Source: Caenorhabditis remanei (Eukaryota; Nematoda; Chromadorea; Rhabditida; Rhabditidae). From it: a DNA stretch of 64,000 nt. The stretch spans positions 2,542,001 through 2,606,000 of the forward strand of contig NC_071332.1 in assembly GCF_010183535.1 (NCBI RefSeq), given 5' to 3'. This document shows, in pieces, positions 1 through 12,200 of this stretch (position 1 is the first letter of the stretch; each line of letters begins with the position of its first letter). A model generated the notes under the pieces. It did no database searches and was not told where the DNA came from. It saw only the letters and a program-made list of their open reading frames with translations. The translations under genes and the position numbers were made by a program.

Positions 1-111
1 TAGAAAAAAGCACCCACCAAGAGACAAAGACCTTCTCCTCCTTCTCCCAGAACCAATCAGATATTCACACCCAACAAAAAATAAGGAGGAAGAGCACCAA
101 AAAACCGTATG

Positions 112-155
112 AATGCATAGAAAATGAGAAGGAAGAGTAGAGTTCTCCATGCATT
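112..155. promoter_or_regulatory. Pair of AATGCAT motifs, candidate UNC-86/MEC-3 touch-neuron sites
   Basis: AATGCAT reads on the + strand at 112-118 and on the - strand (ATGCATT) at 149-155, about 60-100 bp upstream of the mec-9 long-form ATG. AATGCAT is the heptamer associated with UNC-86/MEC-3 regulation of C. elegans touch-receptor genes. Position, pairing and the identity of the gene make a regulatory role plausible. Binding is inference. Confidence 0.55.
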
Positions 156-215
156 TCTGATTAGGATCATCCCTCGGTCCATTTTCCCCCTCTGCTAAGC
201 TTCATTGTTGACAAA

Positions 216-3200
216 ATGTTTCTACTTCAACCCTTTTTCTTCTTTTTTCTGATATTTTTGAATCAAGTCCAGTCGAAAGATGAACCATTATTTGTCAAGA
301 GTAAGTACAGTACCGAATAAGGCCGTTTTCAGTTGAAATTGTCCAACTTTCAAAGGGTGTCATAGTAATTCTGATTGTCACACTCAGTAGATTATGTATA
401 AACCATACAGAACAAACGTAGAGCTCCATTTTTGTAGTTGACAACTTTTTTGTACGGGCACTCCCTAGAGAGTTATAGCGATTTTAAGACTAACCGCACT
501 ATTTTGCACTGAAATTGGTCGATTAGAGATAAAAATTACTTTGACGATACGTAACTTGCTAGAGAATGTCCGTACAAAAAATTGTCAGCAATTTTGTGGT
601 ACCGTAATCAGTTATCAGTGATACCGTAACACCCTCTGGTCATTTTCAGCTGAAAGCTGCCAAGTGTTCGTATCTTTTTGCCCCGTACTACTGTATCCCC
701 CATCCACATCCATACCTCCCAATTTTTTAAACTTCAGACAACGAAGACATCTGTCTTGAAGACGTTGACCCGGGACCGTGTCAATACTACCAGGTGCAAT
801 GGTTTTGGGATCAGATGGCCGAGGAATGCAAAGAATTTCATTATGGTGGATGTATGGGGACTAAGAATCGGTTCTCCTCGAAGCAACAATGTGTGAAGCA
901 GTGCAAGTATAAGATGTTTAATCCGGTGGCTGTGCCAGGTAAAGAATGTGGTTGTTTGAGGAATGGAGACTATCGATTTTCTGTTTTTTATATTGTATTT
1001 GTGTACAGTACGCTATTCAACTCGTTTTTTTCTAAATAGTTGTCAATGAAATTTCAAGACCGAGACCTTTTTGGATATTTGTATCGAGATATGTGCCCGT
1101 ACCGAAAATGAGGAATGTTTGAAGTTGGATATCTCAAAAACAAGCACCGCTATCAAAAACTTGTAAACTATAAAAATGGAGTTCAAAACTAGACCTTCAT
1201 TTTTGTAGTTGACAACTTTTTGATAGCTTTGTTAGATATTGAGATATGCGCCTTTAAAGATAAGCACCAAGGGGAGACGCAGAGAAACGAGAGCGCTTGA
1301 CTTTTCTGCGTCTCTTCTCCTCCGTTAGCTACTACCTCCCATCTTCAAAGGCGCGTATCCCAAAAGCGTGAACAATTATCAAAACGTAGTCAACTACAAA
1401 AATGAAGGTCTATATTCAATATACAGACCATCGACTAAACTAATAAACCAAGTAAAATTTTCAGATCTCTGCCTCCTGGACGCCGACCAAGGTCACTGTG
1501 GAGACGAGCGTAACGGTCACTGGTGGTACTTTTTTAATCAGGAATCCGGGGAATGCGAGAAGTTTTTCTATTATGGATGCGGAGGGAATGATAACAAGTT
1601 CTATAGTTTGCACATGTGTCGGAAAGTTTGTGCGGAACGGTTGTCGCCACAGATTGGTGGGTTTTGGGAGGCCGTATTGGCGCCAGATAATATTGATTTT
1701 ATATTCTTTGTGTAGATTGAAAGTAGACCTTTATTTTTGTAGTTGAAAACTTTTTGATAGTTTTTTTGGCTTTTCAGATATGCGCCTTTAAAGTTGAGGG
1801 AGAGGAAGAGAGATAGAGAGACGGAGACGCAGGGAAGCTAGACTGTTTTGGTTCTCAAAACAAAAAGAAAAAGTGAAAATTCACCCTACCTAACCCTTAG
1901 AACATGAAAATTCAGTTCAAAAATCAACATTTTAAGAAAATAATGTCCAACTTTGAAGGAGTGTCCTGTGGCCATATGTAAACTGACAATAACAATTTTA
2001 ATATAGTTGTATAGATCAAATCTAGGGCTACATTTTTGTAGTTTAAATTATTTGATAGCTCATCACGCTACAGAGATATAGACTTATATGTATTATCGAA
2101 ATAAAAAAGTTCCGACATTTTTTCCTCGTCGGTGTTTGCGGACTCAAGCCAAAATTATCAAATTTTGGCTTGAGTCCGCAAACACCGAGGGGGAAAAAAT
2201 GTCGGAACTTTTTTGTTGCGACAATACTTGATTAGGAAGAGGCTGAGAAACGCAGAGAAGCGCGCGCGTCTCGTTTCTCTGCGTCTCCCCCCTCTCACCG
2301 CCAGAGGCCTATCTTTAAAGGCGCATATCTCAAAAGCGTGAATAGCTATCAAAAAGTTGTCAACTGCAAAAATGAAGCTCATGACTTTTTCTACCCATCC
2401 ATCATAAAAAATTTTAAAATTACACAATTTGGAACTCTTCCAGCCTGCGACCAATGCGACCTTCGTACCTCCTTCTGCAAATCTCACTCGAAATTCAACT
2501 ACACTTGTGAATGTCGAAGTGGATATGAGAAGAATCAATATGGAGAGTGTCTAGGTAACTACAGTAACCCCATTCCTCAATTTCAGAGATTTTCAGACAT
2601 CGACGAGTGTCGTGGCTACAAAGCGGTGTGCGATAAAAACGCGTGGTGTGTCAACGAGATCGGCTCTTATAAATGTGAATGTATGGCGTCTTATCGGGGC
2701 GACGGGAAACATTGTACCTACGTGGGACTGGGTAGATCATCGATCGATTGTAAGGATTGCTCTATTCATGCCACTTGTATGAACGGGGTGTGCCAGTGTA
2801 AGCAAGGATACGAGGGCGATGGATTCAATTGTACAGGTAAGCCGATATATGGTTAGAAAGCTGGAGTCGTGAGGATTCTGAATCTGTTTTCAAAATTTTT
2901 GTAGCATCAAAATTAACCGAGCTACAACACGTTTTGTCAGGGGCATGTCTACTTGATCTATTACTGTAAAACTTTGAAGCTATGTATCTCAGTCGGATTT
3001 GACATCATGAAACTTTTGAATACAGATTCAGAATCCCCACGACGCCAGCTGTCAGTTTCATGTAAAAATACAATCATAAATCCATGGAATTCTGAACTGT
3101 TTGCAAATTTCGCTGAGTTACGCGGTTTTCAGTCTGAAGCTGTGTATCTCCGTCAATTTAGATCCTACAAAAGTTTTAAAAGCGAGTTCAGAATCCTCAC

Positions 3201-6200
3201 GTCTTCAGCTTTCTAATTTTCTATTATTCAGACGTGAACGAATGCCTTCGCCGCCCGGAAATGTGCGACAAAAACGCGGAATGCATCAACCGAGACGGAA
3301 GTTTCATTTGCACTTGTCTCGCCGGTTACGCAGGCAACGGCTATAACTGTACCGTCTCAAAAAGTAGGTTTAAGATCTGAAAACTTTGGATTCTCAAAAA
3401 ACAGTTGGTAAATTCAGATTCCTGTCTGGATAAGTTCGATCACGACTATAAGGACACGTGTAGCAATGAAAATTGGCGGCCACACTTTTATTTCAATCAT
3501 CAGACAAGAATGTGAGTGGCCTATAAAATAGGCTATAAAATTAGGGTCGATGCACCATATAATACCGATCGATGCACCATATAGTACCGATCGATGCACC
3601 ATATAGTACCGGTCGGTACACCATACCGGTTGATGCACCATATAGTACCGGTCGATGCACCATACCGGTCGATGCACCATACCGGTCGATGAACCATATA
3701 GTACCGGTCAATGCACTATATAGTACCGGTCGGTGCACCATACCGGTCGATGAACCATATAGTACTGGTCGATGCACCATATGACACAGGTCGATGCACC
3801 ATATAGTACTGGTCGATGCACCAAATATGTAGAACGGGTCGATGCGCCATATAGTAGCGCCATATAATAACGTTCAATGCCCCATATAGTACCGGTCGAT
3901 GCACCATATACCCTTGTTTTCCAGGTGCGAACAATTCTGGTACGACGGCTGTCGTGGCCGTTCCCGTAACATCTTCTCCGAATACGACACGTGTACATCA
4001 ATGTGTGAGGAGACGAATGTGCTCACCAGAGCAGGTGACGTTCTCACCAGATCCGCTTTCTCATCCGCTTTTCAAACACTTTTTCAAAAACTTTTTTTCT
4101 TTGTTTTTCACGGCTTTTTCATCTGAAAATGAATCGTAAAGCGGTCGGCTCGGATTAGCGTCACTTTTTGACGCCGCTGGGAACCCCACGTCTTCCGGTG
4201 CCCTCTAGAATAATTGCTATTCGCCGCATTCACCCTCAGTAGTGCACCACCACCACCTTCATAGCACCCAGTTGACGTCTTCGACCATTTCCGGTGCGGT
4301 CATTGTGTTGGTCACGTCGTTCCGCATGAAAGGAGACCACTTGATGTTTGTAAGCATTTTCTGATTTCTCTATTCTTAGGTCTAAAGTTTTAAAACAATG
4401 TGAATTTGGTTTTTTGTGTATGTAGTTGGGGAAAATCAAAAGTCATGGGATTCTTGAGATCCGAAAATCCTTCGATCAAGATTTTTTCTTTAAAACAGTT
4501 GAAAATTCCAGATTTTCAAGTTTTCATTGAAAAAATTGGTCAATTTCAAAAATGTCAAACTGCTAAATTTCATATTTTTTGTGTAGATCAAACCTCCATT
4601 TTTGTAGTTGACAGCTTTTTTGCACAAATCCCCCTTGTCACTGTTTTCACGTTCATGTTCCCATACTTCTACTTCAAGAGCTTATCCTAGGCTCTGGAAA
4701 AGTCCTTTTTTATTTTCAAATTTACATTCCTGTGTAGATCAAATATAGATCTTCATTTTTGCTGTTGACAACTTTTTGATAACTATTCACGCTTTTTAGA
4801 TATGAGCGGTGGAAGTTAGGCACCTGTAGGGAGAGACGCAGAGAAACGAGGGTGTCGGCTTCTCTGCGTCTCTATCATTCCAGGTGCCTAACTTTGACGG
4901 AGCGTATCTCGGGAGCGTAAATAGCAATCAAAAACTTGTCAACTACAAAAATGGAGCCCTATTCTTGATTTCTATTTTTGCAATTGACTCCTTTTTGATA
5001 ACTACTCACGCTTTTGAGATATGCGCATTCAAAGACAAGCACCTGTAAAGAGAGACTCAGAGAAGCAGACACCCTCGTTTCTTTGCGTCTCCTCTCTCTC
5101 TCTCATTTCAGGGGCCTAACTTCCACCGCTCATATCTCGGAAGCGCGAATAGCTATTAAAAAGTTGTCAACTACAAAAATGAACACCTATATTTGATCTA
5201 TACAGCCAATATTAATTTGGGCTAGTTGGACTAAATTTGGAGCAGTTACAAGCTCTCAAATTTGACCTAATTTTCAACTTTTTTGAAATTGACTGAAATT
5301 GAAATTGTCTTCAACAAGCCATAAGCAAAGTGTGATATTCCAAATTTTCTGATTTTTGCTTGTTTTTCAACAAAAGTAACTCATTTTGAATAGAAAAAAC
5401 CAAATTGTTTCAATTTTTTTTTGTTATTTTAGAAACCACCTTGAAACTCAAATTTAGCCTGTAAAAACTTGATGTCCTCCCAATAACTAACGCTCTCTGA
5501 TCTCTGCTCTCTCGACCCAAAAATGCATTAAACCCAACAAAAAATGTGTCAAAAAATAGAAAACTTTAAACTTTTTTTCGTCTCCAATCCAATTGACTAT
5601 GATGAGGGCGAGGGTGGTGCTTCTCTCCCCACCCAAGTCACTCAAACAGATATAATTCGATTTTTGATTTCATGTCAAGATAGTGGAAGAGAAAATATGG
5701 AAGAGTATGAGAGAGGAGGGGGGAAGGAAGCTTATAAACGGGCGTACCACCACCATCTCAAGGGCTTCTTCTTTTTCTTTGAGTTTTTGGTCCCCGCGGA
5801 GCCCCCCCCCCCGATGAGCCCGCTGAGAAGACGGAAGACGTCGTCAGAAGAGGAGAAGAGATATTTCGTGTCAACTCTCGGTTTCCTCCTCAGATTCCTT
5901 CTTTTTTTTGTGGTCCCCTCATCCCCCCTTCCGAATGGAACCACCACAGAGAAACACAAACACAACGCATTCCTTTAAAAAGTTTTTTTTTCGCGGGAGA
6001 GGCGGCGGTTTTGATCAATTTTTTTGATGGGAGAAGTCGTCGTGGTCCCCTTTTGTTTATTTTTGAGTTCTCTATTTTTGAGATTAGGAAATTTAGATTA
6101 GGAAAAGTAAAAAATACCATTTTTGAATTTAAAAAATTTTCCGAACTTTTGACTCTCTTCTGTGAAAATTGACTTTTTTGTTAGTATTTTCTGGTGAAAT

Positions 6201-9200
6201 TTAGCAATTTAGACTGAAAATTCCCATTTGTGCTCTAAAAATCGCTCTAAAAACGCGTTTTTTTATGAAAAATTAGGCATTTTTGACATGTCAGAACTAC
6301 CTCAAAAATTGATTAAAATTCACATTTTATTTTTTCACCATTTTTTTCAAATCTAGTTCTACATTTTTGTAGTTGACAATTTTTTGATAGCTATTCACGT
6401 TTTCGAGATAAGCGTCTTTGAAGTTGGGTACCTACAAGTTGAGTTCCTACAACGAGACGCAGAGAAGCAAGAGTGTCTGCTTCTCTGCACTCTCTCACTC
6501 TCTCACTCCCGACAAGCTATCTTAGAAAGCGCATATCTTGAAAGCTTGAAGAGCTATCAAAAAGTTGTCAACTACAAAAATGGAGGCTTAGATTTGAAAA
6601 ATATGATTTAAAAATAAAAATTGAAATTTAGTGAATTTTTGAGGTAGTTTTGACATGTCAAAGATGACTAATTTTTTCGTGAAAAAAACTTATTTTAACC
6701 ACAAAATGGGAATTTCCAGTGTAAAAACATCAAATTTACTGAAAAATACCAACCGATTTTCACAGAAGAGAGCCAAAAATTCAGATTTTTTTAATTAAAA
6801 AAAAATCCTTCTGTTCCCAAGACCTATTAACTCCACACAGTTCTTACAACTGCGCTTTACCAAAATGCCTTTAAAAAATGTCTCTATTTCTCTGAGTCTC
6901 TCAATTTCGAACTCAATTTTTTTCGGTTTCGGTAGAGCGCGGTTGTAAGAAACGTGCCGTGCTAATAGATACCAACTATTTTGAAGTCCTCGTGGATAAG
7001 TTGATCCAGTTTTTTCTTCCTATTCCAAACATTTTCCATTCTCCAAAAAAGGAAAACTGGAACAAATTTTATCCATTCCACTCCCCAATTTCCAACTTTC
7101 CCCCTATATAATTATAGAATCTTTTGCCCCTTTGTCCCTATAATTTCCGGACCCCATTTCCCAATCCCATTTTGCCTTCTGATTCTCTTTTTTTGCCTTT
7201 TTCACTTTTACATTTTCACCATACCACTACTACTCCAGAAAGTGTTGTTGTTGTGCACCACATATCATCGAATTCGCAAGATGCGATGATTCCACGCGGA
7301 CACCACATCATCTCACATAATCACGACTACGACGTCATTATTACACAAAAACGACGGAGGTCCAGAAGACTTAACGACAGAAGATGTTCACTAGACTTCA
7401 GGATATCTCTGATTGTCTTCACACAACTTGTTTTATTGATTGATTGTCGTTCAGAGGTCTGCTGGGACAAGTTTGATATGAACTACAGGAATCAGTGCTT
7501 GAATGGTAAGTGTTTTGAAATTTGGCAGATTCTTAAGACGTGAGAATTCTGAATCTTTTCACTATATTTATAAATATACGCACAATCAGACCAGGACTAC
7601 CAATGCAGCCGCGCTCTATTGACAAGAATGGTACATTTTTTGCGTCACGATAAATATTCGAACTTATGGACATACTATACCGGCTATATAAACTCTAATG
7701 CTCACCATGACGCAAAAAATTTACCATTCTTGTCAATAGAGCGCGGCTGCGTTGGTAGTCCTGGCCATATCGGGATTCTGCAAAAATGAACCGAGATACT
7801 CCACGAGCTGTATCTCGGCTCATTTCGCTCCTAGAAAATTTTTGAAAACAGATTCAGAGTCCTCAGGACGTCAGCTTTCTGGTAATACTAAATTGACACA
7901 CCTTAAAATTATTTAACAAAATCCAGAGGCCGTGCAAGTGCGCTCCACTGAAATTTCACTGTTACTCCTAAAATTACTGCGTTTATAACAAGTCCTTCAA
8001 AAGTATCAGTGCCAAGAAATTTTGAAACTGGAACGTTTTAAAACGGGATATTTAAAAACCAAGAAAATCTAAAATCACTAGGAAAACAACACAACTGAAA
8101 ATTCTGTTTAAAAAAATTATTACGAAATTCTTCATCGAAAAAATTTTTTTCCACTAAATTGAAAACCTGTAGTTTCCAACTTAATGTAATTTTTAAATAT
8201 CTTCACCAAAATGTTTTTTACTTGTTAATAGAGCGCATTTGCATCTAGGTAGTCTATCTCAAGAAACCTTAACTTTGACACTATATAACTTTGTCTGAAA
8301 TTGTGTTACATTATTGAAATTACATTTGTTGTGTAGATAAAAAATAGAGCTTCATTTTCGTAACAGACAGTTTTTTGATAGCAATTCACGCTTTTGAGAT
8401 ATGCGCCTTTAAAGTTTTGACAGAGACGCAGAGAAGCTAGAGTGTCTGGCTTCTCTGCGTCTCTCCCACTCGGGCGCCTGTCTTCGAAGACGTATATCTA
8501 GAAAGCATGAATAGCTATCAAAAAGCTTTCAACTACAAAAATGAAGCTCTAGACTTGCTAAACATTTTTGTAGTTGACAACATTTTGATAGCACTGCAGG
8601 GTTTTGAGATATGCGCCTTTAAAGTTTTGACAGAGACGCAGAGAAGTTAGAGTGTCTGGGTTCTCTGCGCACTCCCCTCCTCTAAAATTTTATAAATGTT
8701 TCCAAAATCCCAATAACCCAGGTCAATGGCAACAACGCTACTATTTCGACCACGCCTCGCTGACATGCCGTCAATTCTGGTTCGACGGATGCCGTTCGGA
8801 TTCCAGGAACATCTTTGACGACCAACTGACATGTCAATGGCTATGTGAATCTCAACCAATGTACAAGTCGAGTGAGTTGGCTTTTGATGGGCCCCCCTAT
8901 AAATAAAAATGTGACACCCACCCTCGCTTTTATGTACATTTTTTCAAAACAACAACAAAAAAGACGCAAAAAAAAAAGAGAAAAAAGAAAAAGACACGAA
9001 CATTCTCTGTCTCTGAATGATGAACAGTCACTTCCTCTTTTCTTTTTCTTTTTCTTATTTTTTCCTCTTTTTTCTCGAACAATGAAACAAAACACATTCA
9101 TTTCAGGATCGTGCCTTGAAGATTTCGATGAAGGGCTCAAGAAAGAGTGCAATGGTGGAAGATGGCGACAACAGTACTACTTTGATAAGGGTTCCAAGGT

Positions 9201-12200
9201 TTGACACTGTCCAATTTTGTTGGGAAATGTGAAGCTGTTTTGAAAAATATATGGTTGAGTAGATTGTAAATAGGGCTATATTTTTGTAGTTGGAAGTTTT
9301 TTGATAGCGGTGTTGGGTTTTGAGTTACGCGCCTTTAAAGGTTACCTGCTAAGGAAGAGACGCAGAGAAGCTAGGGTGTCTAACCGTCTGCGTCTCTCTC
9401 CCCCAATCTTCAAAGGTGCATATCTCAAAAGCGTGAACAGCTATCAAAAAGTTGTCAATTGCAAAAATGTAGCTCTAGATTGGAGCTACATTTTTGTAGT
9501 TGGAAGTTTTTTGATAGCGTTTTTATGTTCTGAGTTACACGCCTTCAAAGATGTGCGTCGAGTGAGAGAGCGCAGAGAAGCCAGGGTGTCTAACCCTCTG
9601 AGTCTCTCTCCCCCAAATTTCAAAGGTGCATATCTCAAAAGCGTGAACAGCTAGCAAAAAACTTTCAACTACAAAAATGAAGGTCTAGATTGGAGCTAAA
9701 TTTTTCTAGTTGGTACTTTTTCGATAGCGGTGCTAGCTTTTGAGTTACGCGTGTTTAAAAACTACCTACTAACAAGGAGGAGACGCAGAGAAGCTAAGGT
9801 ATCTAGTCGTCTGCGTCTCTCTCCTCCAATCTTCAAAGGCGCAATCTCTCAAAAGCGAAAATAGCTATCAAAAAGTTGTAAACTACAAAAATGAAGCTCT
9901 ATTTTTGATATTCACAACCAATATAAAATTGAAACTTTCTTAACGCTTAAAATTTCAGAAATGCTTCCCATTCTGGTACGACGGCTGTAAGGGAGAAAAC
10001 GAGAACATATTCCAAGACGAGCTGACTTGCCTCCACACTTGTGAGAATCCTGCCAAGAAAGATCGTAGGTTTTAATTTTTGAGGTAAAATAAATGGAATT
10101 TTTCCAGCAAAAAAGCCATGGCACAATAATGACAAATTCAAGATGAAGGAGATAATTGGTGATATTTATAGTGAGTTTTTTTCTCTCAAGATTTATCCAT
10201 ATGTTTCAATTTTATATTGGCTGTGTAGATCAAACGTAGATCTTCATTTTTGTAGTTCACAACTTTTTGATAGCTCTTCACGTTCTTGAGATGTGAGGCT
10301 TCAAAGACAGTCACTTGTAAGAAGAGACGCAGAGAAGCAAACATCCTCGTTTCTCTGCGTCTCCTCCTTAAGGTCTTTAAAGACGTGTATCTCAACAGCG
10401 TGAGTAGCTATCAAAAAAATTCCAACTACAAAAATGTAGAGCTAAATTTGATCTACAGATCTATTTCAATTTTGGAGCATTTTTACCAAAAAAAGAGCCG
10501 AGAATTAAAGCTAATTTACCACAACTTCAGAACCCAACGTAACCGACACATGTCTTGCCAAGAACCCCTGTAAACACAATGGAACCTGTATTTTTGTTTG
10601 GAAAAAGGACACTCATTACTGCAAGTGTCAACCCGGCTACCATGGTAACAACTGTGAGAAGATAGTTGGTATGTGACTCCTACCTCTAGTGTAGATCAAA
10701 CTTATTTTCTTTTTTGAAGATTTCGACCCCTGCGCAGAGAAGCCGTGTTTAAACGGTGCCACGTGTCAGTTGAAGTATAACGATGACGATGTGGATGAGA
10801 AGCCGACGTACGAGTGTTTCTGTGCCGCCGGGTTTGGAGGACCAAAGTGTGATGAGAGTGAGTTTCAGCGCTTAGGGGACCATCCTATATATTGGGGCTT
10901 ATATAATGGGACATATATAATGAGACATATATAATGGGACTTATATAATGGGACATATATAATGGGACCTATATAATGGGACCTATATAATGGGACTTAT
11001 ATAACAATCTTATAGGACCATGTGAAACCAATCCATGCCTCAACAATGGTACGTGCCGTACTACCAAAGGGTACAGTACCTACTTTTGCGAGTGCGCCAC
11101 CGGATTTGGCGGGAAGAATTGTGATGTTTGTAAGTTTTTTAAAAATCAAGGGTACCCACACCAATACAATTTATTTTCAGCCATCGGCAACACGCCACCC
11201 GAGGAGAAATTCGGACGAAATGTTGAGCAGATTTCAAGTGGAAAAGAAGAGTGGATCGCCCAAATGAGACAGCGGTTGAAGGAGACTGGAGGAGGGATCG
11301 GTGGAGCGTCGGGGACTGGATTGAAGACTCAGGCTGGAAATGGAACTACCGGAAGTGGAAGTGGTGGTGGAGGGTCATCTGGAGAGAAGTCCGGGGAGAA
11401 AAAGTCGGGGAAGAATAAGAAGAGTAAGGCGACACAGGTGGCAGATGAGCCCTATAAAGGTGAGTGTTTTCTTGTTGTTGAGCAAGGCTGGATCTCTATT
11501 TTTGTTGTTGACAACTTTTTGATAACTCTACAGAATAATGAGATATGAGCGTTTAAGAGACAATGTCAGTATTTCTCGAACTGCCCATAGAACACATCGG
11601 CCAAACGCGATTAGCCCATTTGGTTTTTTGATATTATGGGTCCATATGATGACCTTATGAAAAAACCGTACAGCTTTTTAGGCTCCGCCCCCTTTGACAT
11701 ATAGAAAAAAATCGGGGGAGTGAAAAAATTAATTTTTTCCCTTCAACTGATATCTGAAAAAAAAATTCAGAAATGAGTTTTAGGCATGTTTTTGAACATT
11801 TTTTGTGTTGACAATTTTTGAAAAATCTTTTGGCATCAATCAGAAAAAAAGGATTTTTGAAAAAAATGAACAGTTTTTTGCATACCCCCAACATTTTTTT
11901 CATTAGGTTAAAAAAGTTTTTTATTGCAGTTTGATTGTCTTTAGACCGTCCAACTTTGTGCCGATTTTTATCCCAAAATTCCGCGACCTTTTTTTTCTAT
12001 AAGCAAAAATGTGTGTTTTTTCACGAAATTTTCACGTACCCCCCTCCATGGTGAAAAAAGTGAAAGTCTCAAAATTTCAAGAAACTTTGTATATGAGTTC
12101 ACCTAACAATAATTGATATGTTCACAAAGTATAAAAACATATAATGTTTTTTTTCTAAAGTTATGAGACCTCAAAAACGCAATATCACTATTTTCAGATG

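Noticed and set aside
3414..4001. Open frames on both strands across the mec-9 intron 7 minisatellite
   Set aside because: A tandem repeat with unit length not creating stops; no start context, no domain, and it is spliced out.
5544..5978. A 144-codon open frame in mec-9 intron 8
   Set aside because: Low-complexity Phe/Arg/Glu-rich, no splice sites or homology; it lies in an AT- and purine-rich intron.
11655..11903. An 82-codon open frame on the minus strand, and its near-identical twin at 13127-13375 on the plus strand
   Set aside because: They are the same sequence seen in the two arms of the 1.86-kb palindrome. The peptide is low-complexity Lys/Phe/Ser with no domain.
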